From assembly GCA_036501665.1 (NCBI GenBank), contig DASXZW010000001.1, forward strand, positions 62,001 through 126,000: DNA of 64,000 nucleotides. Reading direction: 5' to 3'. A model generated the notes under the pieces. That model had not been told where the DNA came from, searched no databases, and was given only the letters and a program-made list of their open reading frames with translations. The translations under genes and the position numbers were made by a program. The number at the start of each line of letters is the position of its first letter. The stretch's first letter is position 1. Source of the DNA: DATAUD01 sp036501665 (GTDB lineage: Bacteria; Verrucomicrobiota; Verrucomicrobiia; Limisphaerales; Palsa-1400). Positions 56,083 to 64,000 of this stretch are shown here, piece by piece.

Positions 56083-56679
56083 TCAAAATTCCGACAATAG
56101 AACCTGCTCTGCGTGGTTGCCGTTGCTGCCGATATCCTTGCGGTGTAACGGGCGCAAATCAATCACCGCTCCGTGCTCAATGAACACATCAAAAAAATCT
56201 TCGTAATTTTGTCCCCAGTAAATCATGGCGCAGGACATCGGCGCACCCTTCCCTTCGTCGCGCCCTTCGATCAAAAAGCGCAATCGTGTATCATATAAAA
56301 AGCAAACCGTTGTTGCCCGGCAAAACACGTACTTTTTCCAGTGGCCGGTGTTCGTGGCGACTGGCACAAGCGCGATGACCTCGGATTTGTGTTGATTGTG
56401 GGCCGCCGCGCAACGATAAAGCCAGTGTTTGATGGATGTGCCTCGTTCTTGATCAATCCCGTAAGGGGGATTAACAAATATCTTTGGGAATGCCCAGGAC
56501 TCCTTAAGCCCGTCATGTCCGGGAAGACGATATTCTACTCTGGCGCCAACCAGGGAGTAAGCGTTTGAGCAAGGGTCAAGGTCGATTCCTCCCGAAAAAA
56601 CCCGTTTGACAGCGGTAATATACTTTTCGGGTGTTCCCCAATCCTGGCTTAGTGTGTTTATTGTTCTTCCAGCGCTCAC
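56083..56679 (-). CDS. Dam-like DNA N6-adenine methyltransferase (PF05869-type)
   Basis: The 198-residue protein starts with QDWGTPEKYITAVKRVFSGG, then IDLDPCSNAYSLVGARVEY, and contains IFVNPPYGIDQ, the N-P-P-Y catalytic motif of amino-methyltransferases in the small phage/RM Dam group. CFLYDTRLRFLIEGRDEGKGAPMSCAMIYWG matches the group's C-terminal block. Start GTG 56679 is one base after the stop of the putative restriction gene, so the two are co-expressed. It probably protects the host DNA from the partner nuclease; target sequence unknown. Confidence 0.85.
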   Translation of the reverse strand: MSAGRTINTLSQDWGTPEKYITAVKRVFSGGIDLDPCSNAYSLVGARVEYRLPGHDGLKESWAFPKIFVNPPYGIDQERGTSIKHWLYRCAAAHNQHKSEVIALVPVATNTGHWKKYVFCRATTVCFLYDTRLRFLIEGRDEGKGAPMSCAMIYWGQNYEDFFDVFIEHGAVIDLRPLHRKDIGSNGNHAEQVLLSEF

Positions 56680-56680
56680 T

Positions 56681-57817
56681 TCAAAATTTTTTCCAATCTT
56701 TCGCGTCCAGTGTTTTTAACTCCTCGCGCAGCTTTTTCAAGCTCTGTCCTTTCGGTGTGATAATATTGAACCACGATTCAACTTTCTCCGCGTGAGTGGC
56801 GAAATAGCGCCGCAGCACGACATCGGCTTTTACGTCAATTTTCACCTTCGTAAAGCGATTGCTGGATGCCGCTGGTCCGTAGCTTTGCAGAAATGCCGTT
56901 CGCGCGTCGGCCAACTCCGGCGTGGGATTGAGAAGCAGTTCGCTCACAAACTCCGCCAGTCCTTGGTCAGTCAGGAAAAGCAACCAGTCGTAGGATTGCG
57001 CCAGCACTTTGAGTTCTTTATTATGGTCCTCTTCGGTGAACCAATTTCCGTGATTGCTGACGACGCCGACGGTCAGAATAAAGTCCTTTAGCATCACGGG
57101 ATCGCTGGACTTGATCATTTCTTCCAACAGCAGGACATAGGGCTTGTGGTAAAGTGTCCCATCGGCCAGTTGAATCACACCTCCAATTTGTCCATTTGCA
57201 TATCGAACCTTTTGAAGCGCCGAGATCGTTCGTGCGACATATGCGCCTTGCTTTGCCTTTTCGATGGATTGCGGGCCTTTTTTCATTCCCTCCTCAACTC
57301 CAACGCGTTTGCATTCAAAAATTGCGAATGGATGCCGGCTTAACACACTGACCGTAAGCGCGTATTGATTGTCTCTGATCTCGTCAACGCTTGCGATACA
57401 GAAGGCGTTTTCCGATTCGCCAAACGTGCAGGCATTTCGGAGAACTCCGTCATTTGTCAGGACTTGTGCCGCCTTGGCGATCAAGTCCTCGTGCGCGAAT
57501 TCCAATTTGTCTAGTGCGCGACGAATTTTTGCTGTTGTCAGCGGCAGTGTGTAATCCTGAAGCGGAATGGCCAATCGCCGCAGTACCGGGTGGAGCGAGA
57601 ATTCCACATTGTGAGAAATTTCCGGATTCTTGTATTCCGATAGCGCTCGCTCAATCCCCACATTTTCCCTGAAACCCCAGCCCTTCAACGCGTAGTACGT
57701 AATAATTTCAACAAGTGTTCCAAGCGCGCGTCCGGCTGCCTTCTTTCGATCTTCAGCATAATGGAATACTTTTTCAACGAGGACTTGTTGCAGGGCGTCC
57801 ACCGACTGATAGCTCAT
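56681..57817 (-). CDS. putative type II restriction endonuclease
   Basis: The 378-residue soluble protein has no recognised family name. The best functional hint is HPFAIFECKRVGVEEGMKKG near residue 175, where F-E-C-K after a strand looks like the E-x-K of a PD-(D/E)xK nuclease, with an Asp (VDEIRDNQY) about 20 residues earlier. Other segments are helix-rich (LGTLVEIITYYALKGWGF, KIRRALDKLEFAHEDLIAKA). The location between a HipB-like regulator and a DNA methyltransferase, with a 1-bp gap to the latter, makes a restriction enzyme the simplest explanation. ATG 57817 is preferred to an upstream in-frame TTG at 57859. Confidence 0.65.
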   Translation of the reverse strand: MSYQSVDALQQVLVEKVFHYAEDRKKAAGRALGTLVEIITYYALKGWGFRENVGIERALSEYKNPEISHNVEFSLHPVLRRLAIPLQDYTLPLTTAKIRRALDKLEFAHEDLIAKAAQVLTNDGVLRNACTFGESENAFCIASVDEIRDNQYALTVSVLSRHPFAIFECKRVGVEEGMKKGPQSIEKAKQGAYVARTISALQKVRYANGQIGGVIQLADGTLYHKPYVLLLEEMIKSSDPVMLKDFILTVGVVSNHGNWFTEEDHNKELKVLAQSYDWLLFLTDQGLAEFVSELLLNPTPELADARTAFLQSYGPAASSNRFTKVKIDVKADVVLRRYFATHAEKVESWFNIITPKGQSLKKLREELKTLDAKDWKKF

Positions 57818-57932
57818 TATCTTTAGAAACTGCCGTGATTGGATAGCATTGCAAAACAAAAATCGGTTTCAGTGGCTAAAACGTGATTCGCCTCTACCAT
57901 CTCGATATTGCTATGCGGTTCAAAATTCAATT

Positions 57933-58241
57933 TTATTGGCGGTGAATTCTTTTTGGCACATATCGATCTCCCAAGACTAAGCCCAGTTCGTCCCTTTCCG
58001 GTGCCGCAAGGTTTGCCAGGCGTTCATGCAATCCGAGAATAAAAATTGCCGTTGCGAGCGTGCCCAGCGCGACTGTAGGATCCCCGCGCTCCAACCGCCA
58101 TAATGTATCGCGGCTGACAAAAAGGCGGCTTGCCATATCGCTGGTGGAAATGCCGCGCTTCCGTCGCGCAAGGGCGAGGTCGCGGCCCAATTTGCGAAGC
58201 GCATGGGTCGCTGGCAGCGGCATTGAACCAACTTTTGACAT
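57933..58241 (-). CDS. HipB-like XRE-family transcriptional regulator
   Basis: The 102-residue protein has a Cro/C1 helix-turn-helix in DLALARRKRGISTSDMASRLFVSRDTLWRLERGDPTVALGTLATAI. This string, ending with GLHERLANLA and VPKRIHRQ, is typical of the HipB-like antitoxins that normally precede a hipA kinase. No hipA is present; instead the next gene is the putative restriction enzyme 115 bp downstream. It could act as controller (C) protein of the RM genes. A palindrome (58237-58253) covers its start codon, suggesting autoregulation. Confidence 0.85.
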   Translation of the reverse strand: MSKVGSMPLPATHALRKLGRDLALARRKRGISTSDMASRLFVSRDTLWRLERGDPTVALGTLATAIFILGLHERLANLAAPERDELGLVLGDRYVPKRIHRQ

Positions 58242-58253
58242 TGGATTAATGTC
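58237..58253. promoter_or_regulatory. palindrome over the HipB-like start, possible operator
   Basis: GACATT-GGATT-AATGTC is a perfect 6-bp inverted repeat with a 5-bp spacer that includes the regulator's ATG. A second half-like site (GACGGAATGTC) lies about 12 bp further upstream in the gene's direction. Confidence 0.4.
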
Positions 58254-58471
58254 GTATATATCAGACGGAATGTCAATTATTGACTTATTTGCCGGATATT
58301 AATAGCTTTTTGTCAAGAATTTAAACCTTGTCTAAACATATCCGTTGCTCGAACATTTTCCTGGCTGTTATTACATCCCAACCAGAATTTTCAGGAACTG
58401 CTCTTGCCTTTGCCACTGGAAGTCTGCTATTAAGGAAACTGCAAAGGTGTTTTAATTGATCCAAATAATTC

Positions 58472-60616
58472 ATGAAATTTAGATTCCTGCAGGTCGTCCT
58501 TACCCTCGCACTCTCCGTTTTGTCCAATGTCCACACAGCCACTGCGGCGAATTTCGCCGTAACCACGAGCGCCTCGCCGAAGATCGCCGGCACGACTTCC
58601 GGCGGCGGTTCGTTTCCTAAAGGCACAAGCGTTACCCTTACCGCTACTGTGACCAACGATTGTTACGATTTCCTTGCATGGCATTCAGGTGGTGTGGTCG
58701 TTGGCACGGGTATATCAATTACAATTACGACTAAAGCTGTGCCCGAAGCATTCACCGCCTTTTTTGTTCTCAAAGAATACACCATCACTACGGTCAGTTC
58801 GCCAGCCAACGAGGGAACCACCACCGGCGGCGGCAAAAAAGGGTGCGGCGCCACTGCGACGCTCGTCGCCCACCCCAAGGTCGGTTTCAGGTTTCTGAAC
58901 TGGACGAAAGTCAGCGACCCGAGTTTCCTCGTCACCACGGCGACCTGCAAAGTTCCTGTTGACGATAACGCGAGTTACGTCGCCAATTTCCAGGACGCCA
59001 AACCTCCCTCCGTCAGGATTCTTGGCCCACAGAAAAATCAGGTAATTCCGCAGTCGGCCTACGCCATCGAAGGGATCGCGAACGACACTTTTGGAGTTGC
59101 GGCAGTCTATTTCAATCTTAACGGAAAAGGGTGGCTGCCCGCCGGCTCCACCAATAACTTCACGAACTGGTTTGCCTGGGTTTCGCTCGCGCCGCACAGC
59201 CCGAACACTCTTTCCGTCTATGCAGAAGACGCCGCTGGAAACAAAGCCACCAACTCCGTTCAGTTTTCCTGCGGCGCGGCAGGCTATGCCCCGCTCTCTG
59301 TTGCGGATTCATGGGTGACGGTGACAGAAGGAACTAACACGCAACCGTCGTTCATAGTGAGCTTCGATCTGGCGAGTTACGTCCTGGTTTCGCCGACAAC
59401 AAATCAGCAGGGTGAGGTCGGAACTTACACTTACACGCCAACGGGTCCAAACACGGGCGAACTGATCCCGCACCGTGTTCTTCCTGTTCAGGATGCCGTC
59501 AGCAACGACTCGATCCTCGACTTGACTTTCTCCGACGGATTCACGGCCTCCTACATTGATAAGAACGGTGGAGACACCGGAACTCTTACATTCGAACCGT
59601 CCGCAGATACATCCCCGGGAACCCTCGACGGCGCGCATCTCGTCGGGACGAGTTATGTTATACCGCACTTCACTTCCACAAACACCTTTGGAAATTCAAC
59701 GTTCACGAATATAGGCAGCGATGGTTCGACGACCATCGGGACGTACACATTTACAAAGTTCTCGCCCACCGCAGGTCTTTTGTTGGAATCGCCAACGAGC
59801 CCTCCAGCAGCCGTCGGAAAAACCAATTTCATCGTCCTCTCGTACACCGCCGCGGAAAAGCCGCCGATCACTGGCAACTACAGTTACAAAAATCTTGGCA
59901 ACGACAGCCTGGATGCGGGAAGTTTTGTGTTTATGCCGGGATTTGATGAGACGGCGTTCCTGGGGCCTGAGGTGCTTACAGGATTGCAATTCCAAGTCAC
60001 TCCTGATGGCGAGCCATTCTTTACTCGGACGTACGGCAACGGCACGTTCGCCTCGATGTCGCTCAAGTCCTCGAATGAGCCGACGGACGTTGGCCTTTTC
60101 ATTGCAAATACTCACGCCAGCCCCACAACCGGCACCGATCAATTCATTGCGCTCAACCCGCCTTACGCCGTTGGGCTGGACGACAACACGTTCGACGTGA
60201 CGTTCGGCGCGAAGTCCAATTACAATTACGCGGCGGTTGGCGATGCGAACATCAAAGGCTCCGCAGTCTGGGGGAATGATCCTGTTACAGGCGCGGCGGC
60301 ATTGACCGGTTACACACTCACGGCGATCCCCACAATCAAAGGGAAAAACACCGTTCTCACTTTCGATTACAATATCATAACCGAACGCAATAGTAGCGAC
60401 TCCGGCACGTACACCTACGCGCCTTACAGCACATCAATGTCACTGCTCACAGTCCAATTCAAAGCTGGAAGCGATGCGGGGAGCACACAATATGTTGTGT
60501 TGCAATTTTTGACCCGTACAACAGGAAATTACGTCCATTCCCAACAGGATGCCACTGCATCGGGCGGTTGGACGTTTAATTCGGGCCGTTTCACGATTGC
60601 AGCGACTCCAAGGTGA
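58472..60616 (+). CDS. secreted InlB B-repeat-like / beta-rich surface protein
   Basis: The 714-residue protein has a signal peptide (LQVVLTLALSVLSNVHTATA). Two Bacterial_repeat_2 / divergent InlB B-repeat modules follow (about residues 28-100 and 100-170; F-L-A-W-H-S-G-G and F-L-N-W-T-K marks). An Ig-like module (PSVRILGPQKNQVIPQSAYA, about 180-265) comes next. A long beta-rich C-terminal region (about 270-714) has four recurrent units, each with a T-G-x-Y-x-Y-x-x-x-G/S-x-N-x-G-x-L block (TYTYTPTGPNTGEL, TYTFTKFSPTAGLL, NYSYKNLGNDSLDA). The 'GTYTYxxxxxNxG' units recur in other verrucomicrobial secreted proteins. Function unknown. Confidence 0.85.
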   Translation: MKFRFLQVVLTLALSVLSNVHTATAANFAVTTSASPKIAGTTSGGGSFPKGTSVTLTATVTNDCYDFLAWHSGGVVVGTGISITITTKAVPEAFTAFFVLKEYTITTVSSPANEGTTTGGGKKGCGATATLVAHPKVGFRFLNWTKVSDPSFLVTTATCKVPVDDNASYVANFQDAKPPSVRILGPQKNQVIPQSAYAIEGIANDTFGVAAVYFNLNGKGWLPAGSTNNFTNWFAWVSLAPHSPNTLSVYAEDAAGNKATNSVQFSCGAAGYAPLSVADSWVTVTEGTNTQPSFIVSFDLASYVLVSPTTNQQGEVGTYTYTPTGPNTGELIPHRVLPVQDAVSNDSILDLTFSDGFTASYIDKNGGDTGTLTFEPSADTSPGTLDGAHLVGTSYVIPHFTSTNTFGNSTFTNIGSDGSTTIGTYTFTKFSPTAGLLLESPTSPPAAVGKTNFIVLSYTAAEKPPITGNYSYKNLGNDSLDAGSFVFMPGFDETAFLGPEVLTGLQFQVTPDGEPFFTRTYGNGTFASMSLKSSNEPTDVGLFIANTHASPTTGTDQFIALNPPYAVGLDDNTFDVTFGAKSNYNYAAVGDANIKGSAVWGNDPVTGAAALTGYTLTAIPTIKGKNTVLTFDYNIITERNSSDSGTYTYAPYSTSMSLLTVQFKAGSDAGSTQYVVLQFLTRTTGNYVHSQQDATASGGWTFNSGRFTIAATPR

Positions 60617-60893
60617 TAATCAAGCCTTGTGTGGTTTAATCAAGCCACAGCGGAAAATGACGGTGCGATTCGAAAGTTGTTGATATTAAGTTATTAACGT
60701 TGATGCTTAGTCACAAATCGCCCTTTTTCCATCAAGCCTAATCAAGCTCAATCAAGGTTAAATTCTTCACGCAGGCTTTCAGGGGGCTTTCCAAGTGAAC
60801 GTCTATTAGGCGGGCATACCGCCCAAATAACCCCACATATTGTGGTTTTTCCCTTTACTTCACACTAGTGCTTTGGTTTTATTTGGCCCCAGA
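60617..60893. other. intergenic region before smc with AATCAAG repeats
   Basis: No gene. It contains an AATCAAG array (60731-60760, similar to 12064-12094), a small hairpin TGTGG...CCACA near 60634 and GGCGGGCATACCGCCC near 60807. No clear promoter was recognised for smc. Confidence 0.5.
60731..60760. repeat. AATCAAG octamer-type array (copy 2)
   Basis: CATCAAGC CTAATCAAGC TCAATCAAGG: three units of the same short-repeat family as 12064-12094. Confidence 0.45.
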
Positions 60894-63800
60894 ATGTATC
60901 TGAAGAATTTGACGGTTTTAGGGTTTAAGTCGTTCGCTGACAAAACGTCGCTGAATTTCCAGCCGGGCGTCACCGCGATCGTCGGCCCCAATGGGTGTGG
61001 TAAGTCCAATGTTTCAGACGCTATACGTTGGGTACTCGGTGAACAATCGGCCAAAGCCCTCCGTGGCGGCGAGATGGCTGACGTCATTTTCAATGGGACC
61101 GATAGCCGCAAACCGCTCAGCATGGCCGAGGTTTCATTGACCATCGGCGGCGTTGACGGGGAGAACCTTTCAGCCGCCGGAGTCGAGATTGCCTACAACG
61201 AAGTCACCTTGACCCGCCGCGTTTTCCGCGATGGCGCCAGCGAGTATTTCCTTAACAAAACGCCTTGCAGGCTGAAGGACATTCAACAGCTTTTCATGGG
61301 CACGGGAGTGGGCCGGACCAGTTACAGCATCATGGCCCAGGGGAACATCACGCAAATCCTTTCCAGCAAGCCGGAGGATCGACGCCTCGTGTTTGAAGAA
61401 GCGGCAGGAATCACCAAATTCAAAGCGCAAAAAAAAGAGTCGATGCGCAAATTGGAAGCGACCGATCAAAACCTCCTGCGCGTCGCGGACTTGATTCGCG
61501 AAGTCAAACGGCAGATCGGCTCCTTGCAGCGCCAGGCCGGCAAAGCCCGTCGTTACAAGCAATTGATGAACGAACTGACGCATTTGGACACTCAATTGGC
61601 CCGCCACCAATTCGACGTCCTCCAAAGCGACATCCAAACGAAGACCGTCCAATTGGAAAAATGGCGCGAGGAAATCGAGGCGTTGTCCGCGACGGTGTTG
61701 CGCGTCGAAGATGAAATCAGCGTCCTCCGCGAGCATCTTTCCTCGCAGGAGCAGGAAATTCGCAATCTCCAGCAACAGGGCATGGAGATGAAAGGCCAAT
61801 GTGACCGGCACGAAAGCCGGATCCATTTCAACGAAGACAAATTGCGCGATCTCCAGGAGCAAAACACCCGCGCCGCCAGCGATATCACCCAGGCCGAGGA
61901 ACGCAAACTCGCCGCAACCGAAGAACTCAGCAATGTCGTCCAACGCCTGGACGCCGCCGCCAACGCGCTTCGCGAACATCAGGAGGCTTATCAATCCCGT
62001 CGGCAGGCATTGCAATCGCTGGAGAACGAATTACGCGCCGCCCAGGATGCGTTGCGTCAAGCCCAATCAAGCACGTTCGACGCCGCGCAGCAACTCAGCC
62101 GCGCCCGCAACGAAATCACCGCCCTCGACCTCCAAAAAGAAGGCAACGCTGTCCGCCTCGAAAAACTTTCCGCCGAGAAAATTCAGCTTGAGGAGGAACG
62201 TCGCGGATTGGATGTGCGGTTGGAGCAGTTTTCCGAGACTGTCAAGAGTGGAATTCTTGACGCTCAGACGCATCGCGGCACCGTCGAAGAGCGGCAGAAA
62301 CGGCTCGTTGAGGTTCAGCAACAGGCTGTCGAAATCACAAAGGAACTGGATGAACTGCTGCGCCAGCAGGCGGCGAAGCGTTCCCGACTGAGTGTTCTCG
62401 AACAATTGCAGTCCGAGCACGAAGGCTTCGGCGCCGGCGCGTTGACCGCCCTCAAGAGCGCGACGGATGTTCTTGGTTCGCTGTCCGATAAAATTCGCGT
62501 GCCGGACCAATATGTCGTCGCAATCGAAACCGCGCTTGGGCACAACCTCCAATTGGTTCTCACCGAGCAGCCGGAAACCGCGCGACGCATCGTCGAAGAT
62601 TTGCGGACAAACAAAACTGGCCGCGCCAGCATCGCCGCATTGCAGTTGACACCTGGTGACGACGGGTCAGCGGTTGAGCAGTCAATCCCCGCCGGTTCAG
62701 TTGCCGCCCTGGCGGAGATTCAATGCGACCCGGTCATTCAACCTTTGTTGCGCAGGCTGCTTGGGCAGACGCTGATCGCGCAGGATTTGCCTTCAGCCAT
62801 CGAAGCCAGTCAAACATCCAAAGGCGCGTTCGACTTTGTCACTCCCACAGGCGACTTGCTGAATCGCCACGGAATTTTTACCGGCGGCTACCTCAACGGC
62901 AACGGTTCCGGCGCGGCAGCTTCCTCGATTTTGGGCCGCAAAAATCAAATCGCGGAATTGCAGCCTGTCGTCGCCGCGTTGCAGGCGAGCATTGACGAAC
63001 TCAGCCGCCGCAAAGGCGCGTTGCAGAGTGAGCAGACGCAGCTTCAGGCCGGATTGCAGGAAGCGCAGACGGAATTGCGCACGCAGGAAGTCGCCATTGC
63101 TGTCCGTCAAGGTGAATTTAAGGCGCTGGAAAATTCCGCGCGTTCGCTCGCGCAAAAAATCGACACCGTCATTTATGAAATCGAAAGCCTCGCCGGCCAG
63201 GAATCTGAAGGGACGATGAAACGCCAGCGATTGGCGGAGCAGGCCGCGGCGCTTGAATCGGTCGAGCAACAACAGCAGGCATCCGTTATTCAATGGACGG
63301 CTTCATTGGAAAGTCTCCGTGTTCAACGCGAGACCGCCAACGCGTCGTTGACCGAAACAAAAGTTGCCGTCGCGACGCAGGACCAGCTTTGCAATTCCTT
63401 CGCCAGCCAGAAAAAGCCGCTGGAACAGCGCATCGCCGAATTGACGAACCTTGCCGAGCAACGCCGCGCGGAAATTCATTCGTTCCTCGAACGCAAGCTC
63501 CAGGCCGAAAATGAAATTGCCGAATCGCGCCAAAAGATTGAGGCCATCGCTCATCAGCGCGAACAACTCAATATTCAAATCACGCAAATGCTCACGCAAA
63601 AAGAGGCCATCGACGAGCAGATTGCGACCGCCGACAACGGCCTCCGCGACCAGCGTCGATCCTTGAACGATTTGCAGCAGCAGCGCGGCGGCGTTGAAGT
63701 GGAGTTGGCGCAAAAAGGCATGGCCGTGCAAAATCTTCGCGAACGCATCAAGGAGAAATACCAACTTATTCTTGACGATGTTCGCAGCGAATGCATCACC

Positions 63801-64000
63801 ATCACCCTGGCTGACGAAGGCCCGGCGCGGGTGCATACGCTGACGCCTGATGAGATGGCGCAAAGCATTGCGGCGACCGATTGGGACGCCGTGGCGGTTC
63901 AGGTTTCAACGCTGCAATCGCGCATCGATGAAATGGGGCCGGTGAACCTGGTGGCGATTGCCGAGTATGAGGAAACGGAGCAACGCCACCAGTTTCTTAC
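60894..64000 (+). CDS. smc: chromosome segregation protein SMC (3' end beyond window)
   Basis: The first 1035 codons are present and in frame to the right edge. The N-terminal ATPase half has LTVLGFKSFADKTSLNF, Walker A IVGPNGCGKSNVSDAIRW (about residue 32) and FMGTGVGRTSYSIMAQG. The first coiled-coil runs about 170-505, the hinge is about 508-690 (IRVPDQYVVAIETALG, HGIFTGGYL), and the second coiled-coil follows. The last visible residues (GPVNLVAIAEYEETEQRHQF) are the conserved block shortly before the C-terminal ATPase half. ATG 60894 gives the canonical MYLKNLTVLGFKSF. SMC with ScpA/ScpB condenses and segregates chromosomes; scp genes are not in view. Confidence 0.95.
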   Translation, partial: MYLKNLTVLGFKSFADKTSLNFQPGVTAIVGPNGCGKSNVSDAIRWVLGEQSAKALRGGEMADVIFNGTDSRKPLSMAEVSLTIGGVDGENLSAAGVEIAYNEVTLTRRVFRDGASEYFLNKTPCRLKDIQQLFMGTGVGRTSYSIMAQGNITQILSSKPEDRRLVFEEAAGITKFKAQKKESMRKLEATDQNLLRVADLIREVKRQIGSLQRQAGKARRYKQLMNELTHLDTQLARHQFDVLQSDIQTKTVQLEKWREEIEALSATVLRVEDEISVLREHLSSQEQEIRNLQQQGMEMKGQCDRHESRIHFNEDKLRDLQEQNTRAASDITQAEERKLAATEELSNVVQRLDAAANALREHQEAYQSRRQALQSLENELRAAQDALRQAQSSTFDAAQQLSRARNEITALDLQKEGNAVRLEKLSAEKIQLEEERRGLDVRLEQFSETVKSGILDAQTHRGTVEERQKRLVEVQQQAVEITKELDELLRQQAAKRSRLSVLEQLQSEHEGFGAGALTALKSATDVLGSLSDKIRVPDQYVVAIETALGHNLQLVLTEQPETARRIVEDLRTNKTGRASIAALQLTPGDDGSAVEQSIPAGSVAALAEIQCDPVIQPLLRRLLGQTLIAQDLPSAIEASQTSKGAFDFVTPTGDLLNRHGIFTGGYLNGNGSGAAASSILGRKNQIAELQPVVAALQASIDELSRRKGALQSEQTQLQAGLQEAQTELRTQEVAIAVRQGEFKALENSARSLAQKIDTVIYEIESLAGQESEGTMKRQRLAEQAAALESVEQQQQASVIQWTASLESLRVQRETANASLTETKVAVATQDQLCNSFASQKKPLEQRIAELTNLAEQRRAEIHSFLERKLQAENEIAESRQKIEAIAHQREQLNIQITQMLTQKEAIDEQIATADNGLRDQRRSLNDLQQQRGGVEVELAQKGMAVQNLRERIKEKYQLILDDVRSECITITLADEGPARVHTLTPDEMAQSIAATDWDAVAVQVSTLQSRIDEMGPVNLVAIAEYEETEQRHQFL

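Noticed and set aside
61170..62015. 281-residue minus-strand ORF
   Set aside because: Antisense to the clear smc coding region, with Leu/Arg/Phe-rich composition from reversed coiled-coil codons.

Overview
The window looks like the chromosome of a verrucomicrobion, probably from the Pedosphaera/Limisphaerales side of Verrucomicrobiota. I base this on family content and gene style, without a database search. Indicators are two or three very large secreted proteins (a BspA-type leucine-rich-repeat protein, a GloVer-type tandem-repeat protein with Ig-like modules, a repeat-rich secreted protein), a Tat-exported Gfo/Idh/MocA oxidoreductase, a Ser/Thr kinase with an N-terminal zinc ribbon, many TPR proteins, few clear Shine-Dalgarno sequences, frequent GTG/TTG starts, and intergenic spaces full of short palindromic repeats. 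No rRNA, tRNA or CRISPR array was recognised. DNA is moderately GC-rich with visibly AT-richer patches at about 9.3-9.8 kb, 29.4-30.4 kb, 47.4-47.8 kb and 56.0-58.5 kb.

Layout. 0-3 kb (minus): an EmrA/EmrB-type efflux pair followed by a cytidylate-kinase-like gene that runs off the left edge. 3-9.2 kb: a small secreted DUF5666-like protein, the Ser/Thr kinase, a GT2 glycosyltransferase coupled to a TMTC-like membrane protein with TPRs, and the Tat oxidoreductase. 9.4-16.9 kb: small membrane and hypothetical proteins, a second GT2, a long coiled-coil membrane protein, a DUF2071 protein and a peroxiredoxin-fold protein. 16.9-20.5 kb: housekeeping genes mnmA, argJ and an M42 aminopeptidase. 20.5-27.6 kb: comEC, vanZ and the LRR surface protein on the minus strand, then an unrecognised secreted protein. 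28.1-30.9 kb: pdxJ and acpS, a broken PIN toxin with a surviving antitoxin, and a Gln/Asn-rich protein. 31-41 kb: an HNH endonuclease, the GloVer protein, a REP-associated transposase (RAYT), TPR, DUF971, USP and a TlpA-like fusion. 41-48.5 kb: an MsbA-like exporter, a PhoR/PhoB pair, a histidine phosphatase, a transposase remnant and Rex. 48.6-52.6 kb: a tightly overlapping four-gene ABC-2 transporter operon. 53.3-56 kb: purE and a DsbD-like reductase. 56-58.3 kb: an AT-rich probable restriction-modification island with a HipB-like regulator. 58.5 kb to the end: a secreted repeat protein and the first 1035 codons of smc.

The most interesting structure is in the spaces between genes. A palindromic element with GGACGCCTCG arms occurs at six places. 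Two copies 43 kb apart are the same 54-bp unit in opposite orientations with one mismatch. Two half-units in inverted orientation bracket the RAYT gene, so the small copies look like gene-less (MITE-like) derivatives of the transposase unit. At least four more short-repeat families (GATTAG-type hexamers, CTTCGTTTCCTT hairpins, CATCCTGT arms, GTAGGGCGG palindromes) are interspersed. Other points worth checking are the restriction-modification island, the decayed PIN toxin, a peroxiredoxin without its peroxidatic cysteine, a ComEC whose nuclease-like domain has lost its metal ligands, and a prion-like Gln/Asn-rich protein.
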